56,221 bases of DNA from Chrysophaeum taylorii (GCA_029834535.1 JAQMWT010000345.1:1-56221); one strand, 5' to 3'; positions 28,671 to 39,107 are shown, counted from the first letter of the stretch. Numbers and translations: made by a program. Notes: generated by a model from the letters alone, not told the origin.

Positions 28671-30229
28671 CGCAAGGTTACTACACGCTTACTCCATACG
28701 GTAAATACGTCTCCAAGTTCACGAACACCTAGTGTAACTCTACTTTGTTCCGGGATGTCCACTCCTGCCTTCTTGGCTTGCGCTTCCAATGACTTGCAAA
28801 TCAACATCAACGTTAAAGTTCTTGTTGAAAGCGACGAAAATCTTGCGCATATGCTACAAAGACACTTTGGAAATTCCATCGAAGTTTTCCCGTCACTACC
28901 CAAGTTCCTTACCTATCTTCATCGAGCATCGGACACTGAACGTGCAAGATATTATACTGATATAGAGGAACTGACATCTCCATGCACTAATCGCAACATA
29001 ATCAACGGGAGATCCATTTAAACTTTCGAACGCGACATGGACGACTACTTGTTTCCAAGTGCTCTAAGTGTACTTGAGCTTTTAATGCCCCTTGTTCTTT
29101 TTATGGAGATGACACCACCACATTCTGCATCGTATGAAGATCATATAAGAGTTGCTAATCTCATCTTCTCGACGATGAACTATACGGTCGATATATGTGA
29201 TCGCTTTCCATGTTATTTGTGTGGAGATTATCAAGCCAGAGAAAGATGGATCCTCGTTGCTCGCAAATATAATACCGGCCATCTAGATTTGCTTTCCTGG
29301 CCTAACAAACGAGCCACTTCCTTCCTGGACATTGCAGATCATGCTAACTCCATCAGTCGCAAGTTAATTGTCGACGAACCTTGGACGAAGGTCTTCTCTG
29401 ACATGCCATTCGTGTCCACACCCAAAACTTGCAACAACTTCAGTCGCACAGGATCCGTTCGCTTAACAGTTACTGAGCTTGAAACTTTAACTATGTTGTT
29501 TCTTCGTCTGCACTCAAACAAAACAGTCGAACATCCAAGTCAAGATGAAATGGAGGTCATTTCCAACTTTCGTTTAGGATTCTTAACGAATTCAAGAAAG
29601 ACCCTCTCTTGTATGAGCTCTCCTATTGAACTCAAGGCTTTCGTGCTCCTCTATAATATTATGGGACGCCTGTTCCCAAAATCTACCACATTACCTGTGT
29701 CCTTTTGTATCACAACTATCGAATCTAACCAACTATCTCACAGGTTATACTTAAATAAATCTTCTACTTCCTCTATCATTTACATCACTTGTGGAAGACA
29801 CACAGGTGGAGACATCATAGTCTCTAACTCTTCTTCTAAATACCAGGCACACATAAATGCATTTGGCGAAACCTACATCTTCCAAATACATGATACAGGA
29901 ATCGATAAGACTACTTCTCTTACTTCTGTTACTGGCTTTCTTTGGTTATGTCAAGCCTACCACCATGATAATGAAAATCGCGACACGCGTCGTCTAGTAC
30001 AAACATTGGTTTCTTACACTTCACATGTGCTTCACGATTCTTTCATTTTTTACCCTTAGGAAAATCGTCTCGAGTTCATCGATAAAAAAAATCTTTGCTT
30101 TAAGTGACATGCATCTGTCTCAAAGCAGATACCTTGGCTTCATCACATCCAGTGATAGAAAGATGGGCGCCAAAGTTCATTCTATATACACCCCCACTCC
30201 TACTATTCGCGGGTTTGCTAACATGATCC
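28671..30229 (+). CDS. C1 module X, unknown conserved domain between protease and integrase
   Basis: The main open part is 29037-30059 (340 residues), preceded by a related open frame at 28755-29021 and continued in another register to the C2 insertion. It aligns with C2 34378-35772: SRTGSVRLTVTELETLTMLF against SCTGSVQLTMADLESLNMLL; ESNQLSHRLYL against ETNQPSHRLLL; HLSQSRYLGFITSSDRKMGA against HLSHSRYIGYLRGSDRKLGS. I do not recognise the fold. Its conservation in two diverged elements indicates a real protein module. It was cut by the C2 insertion. Confidence 0.6.
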
Positions 30230-30544
30230 TGCAGAGAAATCTGCTGCCTCTTACCCTTATCCGTCCGTTGAGAACGTGGTCTCTTCCTTACCCTTCTTCT
30301 TCCATTCTACGCAATCAAATAGTCCTCTGATTTGTGCTTACGCTCATCATCATGGTCTAGCGCGTCCCGAGGTATGTAGCACTATACACTTTACCTTTCT
30401 CGTGTAGTTCTAGATGCCGCCTGTCGTGTTCTGAAGATATAGGGAACATATCATTTCATTCCCCGAATTAAATACTGCCAGACGTTCATGATGAGACGGG
30501 ATGGTTTCCCAGGTGACTTACCACTGCTTGCTAAATGCTCTGCA
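30230..30544 (+). repeat. C2 5' LTR
   Basis: Nearly identical to 41429-41742, with only a handful of substitutions. Starts TG and ends CA. The high LTR identity suggests C2 is younger than the gypsy element. Confidence 0.9.
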
Positions 30545-30564
30545 GGTTATGGGCCCAGGCGGGT
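30545..30564 (+). promoter_or_regulatory. C2 primer-binding site, anticodon-half initiator tRNA-Met type
   Basis: The bases directly after the LTR, GGTTATGGGCCCAGGC, are complementary to the anticodon stem-loop of eukaryotic initiator tRNA-Met (CTGGGCCCATAACC). This implies priming by a half tRNA, as in Drosophila copia. Confidence 0.7.
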
Positions 30565-31068
30565 CCCTGAGAAACCATGTGTTAAAACGTGCACGTAACC
30601 TATGGGTATTGGGCTGTTACCGCGCTGGCCCAGCCTCGCCACGTAAACACGCTTGTGAATACAACGGCATTACCATTGGGCTGTATATAACACATTTTGC
30701 ACACGTGATCGTGTAACCTTGTGTGCACCTGTTCATAATATCGTATTGTCATGTCAATGTTGATGTGTGTGTAATTGGCTAGCCTGTACTCTTGCACACA
30801 TGTTATGGAATATTTTGGGTACGTCCAGTCGTACATTCCATGGCAATGCACTTAACAAGCTCCTTGAGAGCACCAAAAACTAACCAGCGGCCTGAGTGAC
30901 TACGCTTAGCGACACTACTCTGGACTCACAGCTTGCACAGTCGTCATATAGACACATTTTCCATCGAAAAATCGTTGAGTGTACATAGACACCGATAGAC
31001 AGACCCCCTTAGAATGTCTAGACAGTGTCAACTGCGTGACTGAACCCGCAGGTTCCCCGTCAACTGCT

Positions 31069-32482
31069 ATGGCAGAACACGCAGCACGAACCGCACCCAA
31101 GGCGATCACAGGTGCGGATGTATTGAAGCTCGAAGCTACTGTAGTTGAGTTTCTTAACAATGGAAATCGATTTCAGCTTCAGACTCGCAAGGTATCCTTG
31201 CAAATCAAGCATATTAAGCAATTGTTACGGTCCAGTCATGCCGATGCCTTCCTCGAGTACGACTCGTACGAAGCATATACTCGGTCATGCAAGGACTACG
31301 AGATCCTAACTAACTAACTAACTTCAGACCTCTCCCGAGCATGGGAGCCAGGCCGGACAGGCAGGAGCCGATCCGGAATCACAGAGGAAAATCACGCAGT
31401 TGGGGCTGAGGCGAGGGACGAGAACTCGCTGATGACGGACCGCGCCACTGCGCGCGGTCTTGTGCGAAGTCGTGCAAAAGCGTCGCAGGCCGCAAACGTG
31501 TTGGTCCACGAACAATCGACCTGTCCGTCGCGTTCTGCCCAACCGAGCGAACCCCATCCCAGCGCGGACTTTCCGGGTGCTAACCGGCCAGCCCGGGAGG
31601 CGAGCAGGCACCGTCTCACTCCGGGACGGCCGGGGCCGCCGCAGGGAGCAAGTGTGTTAGGCGCCATCCTCCATCGCAACCAACGGTTAGCGATCGCAGG
31701 GATCCTCCGGAATCAAATTCTCGATCGCTTTTTCCTGGAATGGAAGACCGATAGGGCTGCTGATCTCCGTTTAGCTGTTGATGATTGCCCCCTGAGTATC
31801 AGGAATGGCATTTCACCAACGAAGCTTTCCCCAACTTACCTGATGCAGAAGTAGCTCAGCTAGCTACTGTCTGTTACGACTATGAAGTCAAGGCACTACG
31901 TCCTGAAATCAATGCTCGTTTCTTAGAAGAGGAACGAATCTTAAATCGCGCGCACCCGAAAGCATTAGCTTTCGACACCCGTGTTCGTGCCCCTGTTACT
32001 ATGTTTTCGTTAACTGCTGCTTACTGGCACACTTATCAGAACACGTATGCTACATTCTTGTATACTTACTTCAATCTTGAAAGTGTTGGAAAACCAGCAT
32101 ACATCGGCATTATGCCGATAATACCAGCAACAATCGTTACGATCGTGGTTGGGTAGATTGGTGTTATATGTATGAAACCCGATCTTCATCTCGGCCTGTG
32201 CCAGAAGCTGAACGATTGTGTCACCCTACCAACCTTAGCTACGTTTTAGAGTACGCATTAGACTTATACAATGTAGTATCAAATAGGTCGAACAAAAGAC
32301 GCTTAGAACGCCCCGTTTCTTGGCAACCCTATGTCGAAGGTTTTTCATCTCAATCAAAGCCAAAGTTACTACTTACAAATACGCTGGATTAAGCAGACAA
32401 AAGTCTGACTCAAACTGCTAACACACTCGCCTTCATCACTGCGTCTCAACCTGGTACATCTTCCACGTTTAATGCTAGACGC
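31069..32482 (+). pseudogene. C2 gag, N-terminal part, disrupted
   Basis: An ATG at 31069 begins a frame related to C1 gag (SLQIKHIKQLLRSSHADAFL). It is interrupted by the SINE-like insert 31308-31700, resumes (RNQILDRFFLEWKTDRAADL), shifts frame near 31785, runs to 32156, then lacks about 300 bp relative to C1 before RRLERPVSWQPYVEG. It cannot make intact gag. Confidence 0.7.
31308..31700 (-). mobile_element. SINE-like insert in C2 gag
   Basis: About 393 bp flanked by GATCCT at 31302-31307 and 31701-31706. In reverse orientation it ends in (GTTA)n after GGTCTGAA. It shares the tail region and the GGTTGCGATGGAGGA head with the insert at 34003. A simple-repeat tail, variable-length target duplications and no coding capacity fit a non-LTR or SINE-type element. 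RNA polymerase III boxes were not found with confidence. Confidence 0.65.
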
Positions 32483-33973
32483 TTGCGTAACTCTAATGAT
32501 GCTCGCCAGCCTTTCTCTCGCAGCGACTTATCGTATTATCGTTCTGGTGATTCTTACGTCACCAAGAAAACTGCTGGACTGTCCCATGACCGTCCAATTT
32601 ACCCCCGCACTTTTGACAGGTCCTCTCGGTCTAACATGAAATTATTAGATCGAACAAATCACACGTTAAACACCCTGCGAGAACAGTGTAGTGAACTTAC
32701 GAAGCATGTGACAGATAATGATACCACGGCCCACCTACAACAGAATATCAACAAGTTATTTGAGACTCTATTACAATCAGCTGACATTCTGTCAACGACA
32801 TCTACTGAGGACAACAGTAACTTACTTCGTCTAAACGAACAACTCATGTTTGCAGAAGACATCATTTATGATGTAGACGTTCATCTATCCTCGACCGAAA
32901 AGTCGTTAAACTACGTGGAGCCACAACACCATACTGTTGTTACTGCTCCCACCCCAAAGGCAACTCCTCCTACTACAGACACGAAGAATCCCCCCAACAC
33001 ACAGGGTAATCCCTCCAATATTGTGCCTAACCTCTTTACTGCTTCCGCCATCTCGGCGTTACCACCAGCGTTACTGTCCTCGCTATCTTCACAGGTCCAA
33101 TCAGTCATTAACCAACCACCACAAGCCGAAACCACAAGGGATGTCGATCATACCTCTCTACCATCATTTGATGAGAAGCACGGCATGGTTGATGAGGCTG
33201 ACGAACCATCACCACCTGTTCAACCGATTATCATTCCAAATCACTTATTATTTCTGGAGAACTTCTTCACTGCCAGCCTCTCCACTACTTGCCCGCATTC
33301 GGAAAATGCACTCCTAACCAAATATATGAAGGTAAACAGTGTCCCTCAACATTGTTCCTTTTTATATTTTGACTCTTGTGCTACCATATCCTTGATGTCC
33401 ACGTACGATTTTGCAATACCCAACCACATTATTCCACTGGACTCGAAATACGCGCCGATTGTTATTCAAACAGCCACTGGACAACAACGTGCCTCACACA
33501 TGATGTTAACACGTAACATTGTTGTTCCCCTACCAGATCATCCACAAGTTGGCTATGTTAAGATCGACTTCGCTTTATGTCTTCAGCCAGTGCACGACCG
33601 ACATCTCGCTATCCTGAGCATGCTCGAGTGGAACCAGACGAACCTGACCACTGTGTTCAATGATCGAGCTGAGCCAAAGCCCAGCGCCGTCACGAGCCGC
33701 ATAGACAAAGATGTACGTATCCCCATACACTACATAGGAGCTAATTTACCTGCTCTCCCTTGTCTCACTTACAACATCGCTCGCGACAAGCAACTCGAAC
33801 TTCGCTCCCTCGTATTTCCCCTCAAGCGATACCATGAAAACAGGGATCTACTGGCATACTACAACTACCTACTCCTAAGAGTTTTACCAGATCGCCCGTG
33901 GATTCGCCCTTTGGTTCTCAATCTTCGGAAACAGAAGAAGTTTGTTCAACAAAACACGCAGCCATTAACTTGA
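32483..33973 (+). CDS. C2 gag C-terminus and protease
   Basis: A frame of about 496 residues, open from about 32395. The first third is helical with a likely coiled coil (LNTLREQCSELTKHV). Then come STEKSLNY (32891-32914), a Pro/Thr-rich linker, and the protease, whose DSCAT at 33371-33385 occupies the D-S-G-A-T active-site position, followed by PIVIQTATGQQ and HPQVGYVKIDFALCL. Glycine to cysteine at the active site is shared with C1. Confidence 0.75.
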   Translation: MRNSNDARQPFSRSDLSYYRSGDSYVTKKTAGLSHDRPIYPRTFDRSSRSNMKLLDRTNHTLNTLREQCSELTKHVTDNDTTAHLQQNINKLFETLLQSADILSTTSTEDNSNLLRLNEQLMFAEDIIYDVDVHLSSTEKSLNYVEPQHHTVVTAPTPKATPPTTDTKNPPNTQGNPSNIVPNLFTASAISALPPALLSSLSSQVQSVINQPPQAETTRDVDHTSLPSFDEKHGMVDEADEPSPPVQPIIIPNHLLFLENFFTASLSTTCPHSENALLTKYMKVNSVPQHCSFLYFDSCATISLMSTYDFAIPNHIIPLDSKYAPIVIQTATGQQRASHMMLTRNIVVPLPDHPQVGYVKIDFALCLQPVHDRHLAILSMLEWNQTNLTTVFNDRAEPKPSAVTSRIDKDVRIPIHYIGANLPALPCLTYNIARDKQLELRSLVFPLKRYHENRDLLAYYNYLLLRVLPDRPWIRPLVLNLRKQKKFVQQNTQPLT

Positions 33974-34002
33974 CTATCCTCCATCCACGCCCCTTCCTAA
34001 AG

Positions 34003-34364
34003 CTAACTAACTAACTAACTTCAGACCTCTCCCGAGCATGGGAGCCAGGCCGGACCGACAGGAGCCAGCCCGGAATCACGGGCCTGTAGACGAGGAGCGC
34101 CGAAAGGTCGGTCGGCGGAGAGTGACCATCAAGCTTGTCGCCATGCGACGAGGAGACCGCGATGTGACTGACAACCAACTCGTCGATAACCTTCCGTATT
34201 CGCCCCCCGGCCATACCCCGTCCCACTGCGAACGTTCCGGCTGCCAACCGGCCCGCCCGGGAGGCGAATAGGTGCCAACCTACGCCGGGAGAGCGGATGC
34301 CCTCGCAAGGCTCAGGATTCATGAGGCACCGTCCTCCATCGCAACCGCAGTCGGCGATCAGGGT
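34003..34364 (-). mobile_element. SINE-like insert before C2 module X
   Basis: About 362 bp flanked by a perfect 13-bp duplication, CCCCTTCCTAAAG (33990-34002 and 34365-34377). A long, variable duplication plus a simple-repeat tail ((GTTA)n on the minus strand) is typical of target-primed reverse transcription. It shares its tail and head with the insert at 31308. Confidence 0.75.
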
Positions 34365-34377
34365 CCCCTTCCTAAAG

Positions 34378-35772
34378 ATCGTGGATGATCTACAAGCTAT
34401 TCCCAAGCGCCTTTGGCTACCTAAGCACGTATCCAAAGACTGGATCCGGGTGTTCCCCGATCCTCCATATATCCCCGTTCCTAAAACGTTTGCACCTTAC
34501 TCTTGCACAGGTTCTGTTCAGCTTACTATGGCTGACCTTGAATCCCTAAATATGTTACTGCTTCGCCTTCACTCACAACAGGCTCACGAGCAACGTACTC
34601 ACTCTGTTCAATCCGAGTGTATTTATCATCAGCTGTGCTTTAAACGCTCCTCTATGGAGCCGCTACCCAATGCAACCTACCCTATACACGTCAAGGTTTT
34701 TACAATCCTCTATAACTTGTTTGCCAGCTTACACACTAACTCACCCACTCCAGTGTCTTATTACATAACCGTTTTCGAAACTAACCAACCGTCACACAGG
34801 TTACTACTTACAACCTCATCAACATCACACAACTCCCACTTAACTGGTGGCCACCATTCTGACGGCAACCTCACCATAGAGAACGCCACCACCAAATATC
34901 ATGCTTCCATTGACGCTTTTGGAAGCACGTATACGTTCACTGCTTCCGACATCCCCCGCGACCGGGACAGGTCCATATATTTGGAGCCGTTTATGGGTTA
35001 CTTGTGGATAGTCCAAGCCCTCCCTCAAGTTGGCTCCGCTGCCACCTATGGCACCGCCATACAAAAGCTCTTGTCCAGATGCTCTCTTGCGATGCCTGGC
35101 TGCCTTACCTACAAGGCCACCGACAACTCTTTCGACTACAAGGATTCTCATTTTGCTCTGGAAGATCACCACTTATCTCATAGTCGCTATATAGGGTACC
35201 TTCGTGGAAGTGACCGCAAACTCGGCTCTAAAATCCACTCCATGCATGCTCCATTGCCCACCGTCCGAGGGTACGCCAATATTATTTTACTTGACCCCCG
35301 CAACGGGAAATTACGCTACCCCACTCGACCGGAGTTGATTCGTGCTAACAACCACACCAAACAACAGGAATCTTTCCTCTTGTCTCTACGCCATGACCTT
35401 TGCTGCGACATGCTCAGCAATGCTCTGCCTGCCGGTACGTACAGCACTCTGTACAAGCACCTTTCGCTCCTCGTTGCCGATATTAAATCCCTTATGTTGG
35501 ACCCTACCTTCCAACATACTGCTGCCGTGACGAAGAAATCCTATGTATCCAATTTCATGACCGTTGATCAAGCTTCCACCACGTGCAGCACAGATACCTT
35601 GTCTTTGGCACAATCTTTTATGATGTCTATTTCCAGCAACTGCTTGACCGAAATGTCGTTAAACTATATATCTTCGTCCTACGAAGATACTCTCGCTCGT
35701 GATGATGAGGATGCACCTCCAAGTGACCCTGCTGCGCACCAGGATGACGACGCACCGCCTCCCCTGCCTTAG
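34378..35772 (+). CDS. C2 module X, unknown conserved domain
   Basis: About 460 residues in one frame, the best preserved copy of module X. No motif of a known enzyme was seen. It is rich in S, T, H and Y, with conserved blocks shared with C1 (see that entry). Near its end is LTEMSLNY (35644-35667), followed by an acidic, proline-rich tail. It lies where copia elements normally pass directly from protease to integrase. The beginning of X, present in C1, is missing at the SINE insertion. Confidence 0.65.
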   Translation: MVDDLQAIPKRLWLPKHVSKDWIRVFPDPPYIPVPKTFAPYSCTGSVQLTMADLESLNMLLLRLHSQQAHEQRTHSVQSECIYHQLCFKRSSMEPLPNATYPIHVKVFTILYNLFASLHTNSPTPVSYYITVFETNQPSHRLLLTTSSTSHNSHLTGGHHSDGNLTIENATTKYHASIDAFGSTYTFTASDIPRDRDRSIYLEPFMGYLWIVQALPQVGSAATYGTAIQKLLSRCSLAMPGCLTYKATDNSFDYKDSHFALEDHHLSHSRYIGYLRGSDRKLGSKIHSMHAPLPTVRGYANIILLDPRNGKLRYPTRPELIRANNHTKQQESFLLSLRHDLCCDMLSNALPAGTYSTLYKHLSLLVADIKSLMLDPTFQHTAAVTKKSYVSNFMTVDQASTTCSTDTLSLAQSFMMSISSNCLTEMSLNYISSSYEDTLARDDEDAPPSDPAAHQDDDAPPPLP

Positions 35773-35790
35773 ACACCGAACTCAAGTTCG

Positions 35791-36519
35791 ATGTTCGGTG
35801 CAAACGGCATATTCCCGCTCATCCCATTCCTCGTAAGTCCTCGCACACGGATCCACCGAATATCTCAATGCCAAAGAACGTGCCAATCGCTTCCACCGGT
35901 GCATCACTGCCCCGACAACGTCGCTGCCAAGGCCCCCAACGTACTTGCTCGCCCTGGATTCTCTGCTTCTGACATACCATATCGCGACTTATGCACCGAC
36001 TGCATCGCACACAACAAGCGCCACCCGCACAAGCATTTCAATGCGACCAAGCCTTCTTTTGAGCAAACTCACAAAGCCGGCGAAGTCTGGGCGTGCGACG
36101 GCGGCTATGTGACCATCCCATCCGAATGGGGAGGCTTCACACATATCATCGTCTTCAAGGAACTCATTTCGAAATTTCTCTTGGTGTACTTTACACGCAC
36201 CACCAACGCCACGGAGTTCACTCAAGCTCTGGATTTTGTGTATGACTTCCGTCGTACACAACTCAACGTGCACATGCGCACCCTCTACTCCGATGCCTTA
36301 AGCCCTACTTTAGCCAGCACATTACCTCCCCGTACCGCGTCGATAAGGGCATTCAACTCATCGCCTTCCCGCCGTACATGCACCACTTTAACTTTGAAGT
36401 TGAGGCCGCCATCGGTTTCATCGCCTCCGCCTCCTCAACTCGCCTTCGTTCTCTCCTTAATGCTCACTATCGTGGCGCCAAGATCGTGGAACCAGCCATC
36501 ATGTTTCCGTGGGCGGTGA
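35791..36519 (+). CDS. C2 integrase, zinc-binding and core part
   Basis: A CxxC finger (LCTDCIAHNKRHPHKH) is followed by VWACDGGYVTIPSEWGGFTH with the first catalytic Asp, and LNVHMRTLYSDALKPYF (after a 1-nt shift near 36297) with the second. The usual TDNG is replaced by SDA. The frame after 36297 is taken over by the next ORF, whose NFEVEAAIG holds the expected Glu. C1 has the matching CDSFKPYLSQH. Confidence 0.7.
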   Translation: MFGANGIFPLIPFLVSPRTRIHRISQCQRTCQSLPPVHHCPDNVAAKAPNVLARPGFSASDIPYRDLCTDCIAHNKRHPHKHFNATKPSFEQTHKAGEVWACDGGYVTIPSEWGGFTHIIVFKELISKFLLVYFTRTTNATEFTQALDFVYDFRRTQLNVHMRTLYSDALSPTLASTLPPRTASIRAFNSSPSRRTCTTLTLKLRPPSVSSPPPPQLAFVLSLMLTIVAPRSWNQPSCFRGR

Positions 36520-38315
36520 TACACACCGCTCAAAGCTACAACCTTATCCCGAACGCCACGCTCGAGCGCATTCATTATGCTATCCTGAGTCCGCAACAGC
36601 TACTCTACAACCAACTCAACACTCCCCAACACGACATGCTCAAGCTTTTTGGCGCTGAATGCTACCTTTTATTGGATCCCCATGAACACCACAAGTGGGA
36701 ACCGTGCCACCGCAAATATTTATATCTCTGTTGCGCCAACGCGCACAACCCGCTCGTCTCCCCACGCGTCGACCATCTCGCTGATGTCGTCCTTAACCCT
36801 GAAAACGGACAAATTCGTGTTTCGTCCAAGCTGCAATTCCTCTACATGCTTCAGCATCCTACTCCTGATCCTGAACTTGCTCCTCCGCATCACGCTCCTC
36901 CCGCGCCTTTCTCGCTCACACCCCACGCCGCTATCCAAGACCATGTCATTCAGAGGGGGACACGGACTCCTCACCCTCAGAGGGGGCACTCCCCACCTCC
37001 TTCAGCTCCTTCTTCGTCCCCTGCTCCTGCCTCTTCTCCCTCTTCTAACACGCTCGCCGACGATTCTAGCTCTATGTCACCGCCGCCCTTGCTTCCTTCT
37101 TACAAAGACCTTTTTGCACAAGATGACCTCATTCTTGTCCCAGGTTCCAAACAGCCCAACACCCGCAAGGCCACTTCTATGAAAACTATTCAAGCCCGGC
37201 TGCAAGCGTCTACTATTGGTGCTTACAAAGCCGCTGGTGGCAAACTCGCCGATTTCCGCTGGGATCTTCGCCACCACTTTCTTACGTTCAAGTCTCCCGC
37301 CCTCTCCGCCCTTCATCTCAGTGGTGGTATCCTCTGGTCTGCTATCTGCTCAGAGGGGGAACATGCGTTGTTAGCTCGTCTTCTTCTCCCGTTGCGCACT
37401 GACTTACTTGCCCGCTACCCGCACGTCGATGGTTACTTCGCCCACGCCAAGTGCGCATCCAGCATCCCAGCTGCAACCTTTTTAACTGCTGATGGTTCAC
37501 CTGCGTGCCCCTTTCCTCAGCCCCTTTTATCTGCGTTCACTGAACACGCTGCTGCTATTGGCACTTCTTCCTTACAATATGCACTTACGTACCTGGCGCC
37601 GACCAGCTTTATTGATCACAACTCCTCCGAGTTTGGCGCTACTTCTGCATCTCTGGCTGACTTGGAGGAATACCTTCTGGTCTCTACAGAGTTTATCACC
37701 CAGGTCTTACACACCGACCCTACTATCCATATTCAACTGGAATCTGCCCCTACTACTCCTACTGACGCTGTTTCCGCTTATCCCGAAGTTGCGCACACTG
37801 CCTCGACCGCAACGTCGCTAAACTATAATTCACCAGCCATTGTTGGTCCTGACGAATATAAGGTCCAAGAAGCGGACGTTTCCATTGACGAATATAAACT
37901 TAAGTGCCTCCACGGTTTGTCGCCTGAAAACAGGCACGCCTACCTCAAGGCCATCGCCAAGGAACTCCACGACATTATCCGCTTTGGCTGCTTCAAACTT
38001 TCCTTACCCGACGGTGTCTCTCGTCCTATTGACAGCAAGATGGTGCTGAAGATTAAAACAGACTCTGCAGGCAAATACGTCAAGCACAAGGCTCGCCTCG
38101 TGCAACGTAGCTTCCTAGCATCTCTTGGCGCCGGTTTCTTTGGCACCTTCAGGCCCATGGCCACCATGACCGCAATCCGGGTACTACTAGCTATTGCAGG
38201 ATACAAGCAATTGCCTGTCTACCATGCAGACGTCCCGAACGCCTTCGTTCAGTCTGACACATGCCAGCGTCTATGTTCAGTTACCAGACGGCATCAAGCT
38301 TATCGACCCCGATGA
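36378..38315 (+). CDS. C2 integrase C-terminus, linker and RT N-terminal half
   Basis: A 645-residue frame. It starts in the integrase core (NFEVEAAIGFIASASSTRLR, WAVIHTAQSYNLIPNATLER). It continues through a Pro/Ser-rich linker holding three CAGAGGGGG motifs, then STATSLNY (37803-37826), then copia-type RT (MVLKIKTDSAGKYVKHKARL, RPMATMTAIRVLLAIAGY, HADVPNAFVQ). A 1-nt shift near 38265 moves the RT into the next frame. Confidence 0.78.
   Translation: MHHFNFEVEAAIGFIASASSTRLRSLLNAHYRGAKIVEPAIMFPWAVIHTAQSYNLIPNATLERIHYAILSPQQLLYNQLNTPQHDMLKLFGAECYLLLDPHEHHKWEPCHRKYLYLCCANAHNPLVSPRVDHLADVVLNPENGQIRVSSKLQFLYMLQHPTPDPELAPPHHAPPAPFSLTPHAAIQDHVIQRGTRTPHPQRGHSPPPSAPSSSPAPASSPSSNTLADDSSSMSPPPLLPSYKDLFAQDDLILVPGSKQPNTRKATSMKTIQARLQASTIGAYKAAGGKLADFRWDLRHHFLTFKSPALSALHLSGGILWSAICSEGEHALLARLLLPLRTDLLARYPHVDGYFAHAKCASSIPAATFLTADGSPACPFPQPLLSAFTEHAAAIGTSSLQYALTYLAPTSFIDHNSSEFGATSASLADLEEYLLVSTEFITQVLHTDPTIHIQLESAPTTPTDAVSAYPEVAHTASTATSLNYNSPAIVGPDEYKVQEADVSIDEYKLKCLHGLSPENRHAYLKAIAKELHDIIRFGCFKLSLPDGVSRPIDSKMVLKIKTDSAGKYVKHKARLVQRSFLASLGAGFFGTFRPMATMTAIRVLLAIAGYKQLPVYHADVPNAFVQSDTCQRLCSVTRRHQAYRPR
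36951..37360 (+). promoter_or_regulatory. three internal polypurine-like motifs (C2)
   Basis: CAGAGGGGGA at 36951, CAGAGGGGGC at 36978 and CAGAGGGGGA at 37351. The first two read QRG; the third is in another codon phase and reads SEGE. The same 2+1 arrangement is found in C1 at 42564, 42600 and 42991. All share GAGGGGG with the 3' polypurine tract (41422-41428). Confidence 0.55.
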
Positions 38316-39102
38316 CGCTAAGTACAACGGCAGACGTCTACCGAAACTGCTGAAGTCACTTTATGGACTTCGGCAATCACCATCTCTTTGGAACAAAGAG
38401 ATAGACGGCTTCTTCCGTAGCCTTGGCTACAAACGCCTGCATTCGGACTCTTGCCTATATGCTCGAGTATCCGCACATGCTAAGTTCGTCGTATGCAGTC
38501 TGTCTGTAGACGACATTGTTATTGTGTCCAATGATGACACTCTTCGTACTGAGTTACAGGATGCCCTCCACAAACGGTATGCTGTAGAGCAGTTTGAACC
38601 TGTCCATACCCTCCTAGGCATGCGTGTGTGTCGCACATCCGACGGTTCCATTTCTCTGGATGTGCAAGCCAAGCTGGATGAACTCTTCGCTGATCACCCA
38701 GTCTTGCAGCAACTGACCCCGCTTAAATATCCTATGTCATCGTCCTTCAAGTATAAAGATGGCACTCCCAGCTCTGAAACAGAGTTGTACATCAATTCGC
38801 ACTTTGCCACCCTCCTTGGCAAGCTGGTGTTCATGCAAGTTGCCTGCAGACCTGACTTCTCGCAAGCCTTGGGCAGATGTTCGCGTGGTATGCATGCACC
38901 CACGTATGTTCACGTCCAAATGCTAGAGCATTTGCTTCGCTACCTCAAGAAGCCGGAAAACCGCTCACTTCGCCTCTGGTTCCATCCTAAAGGTAATGCC
39001 ATTGAAGCTCACCTTCGCACTGTCTCCGCTAATCGAATTGATCTATCCACTGTGGTCGACTACCAACCGCAGGATGTATATACTGGACAGTTTGACCCTT
39101 AG
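38194..39102 (+). CDS. C2 RT C-terminal half
   Basis: Copia RT blocks: RRLPKLLKSLYGLRQSPSLW, then CSLSVDDIVIV with the catalytic SVDD at 38503-38514 (usual copia form YVDD), LLGMRVCRTSDGSISLDVQ, and LLGKLVFMQVACRPDFSQAL. The stop at 39100-39102 is a 1-nt loss relative to C1, where RT runs straight into RNase H (NFDPLVAFVDADNAPS). Confidence 0.8.
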   Translation: MQDTSNCLSTMQTSRTPSFSLTHASVYVQLPDGIKLIDPDDAKYNGRRLPKLLKSLYGLRQSPSLWNKEIDGFFRSLGYKRLHSDSCLYARVSAHAKFVVCSLSVDDIVIVSNDDTLRTELQDALHKRYAVEQFEPVHTLLGMRVCRTSDGSISLDVQAKLDELFADHPVLQQLTPLKYPMSSSFKYKDGTPSSETELYINSHFATLLGKLVFMQVACRPDFSQALGRCSRGMHAPTYVHVQMLEHLLRYLKKPENRSLRLWFHPKGNAIEAHLRTVSANRIDLSTVVDYQPQDVYTGQFDP

Positions 39103-39107
39103 TTGCC

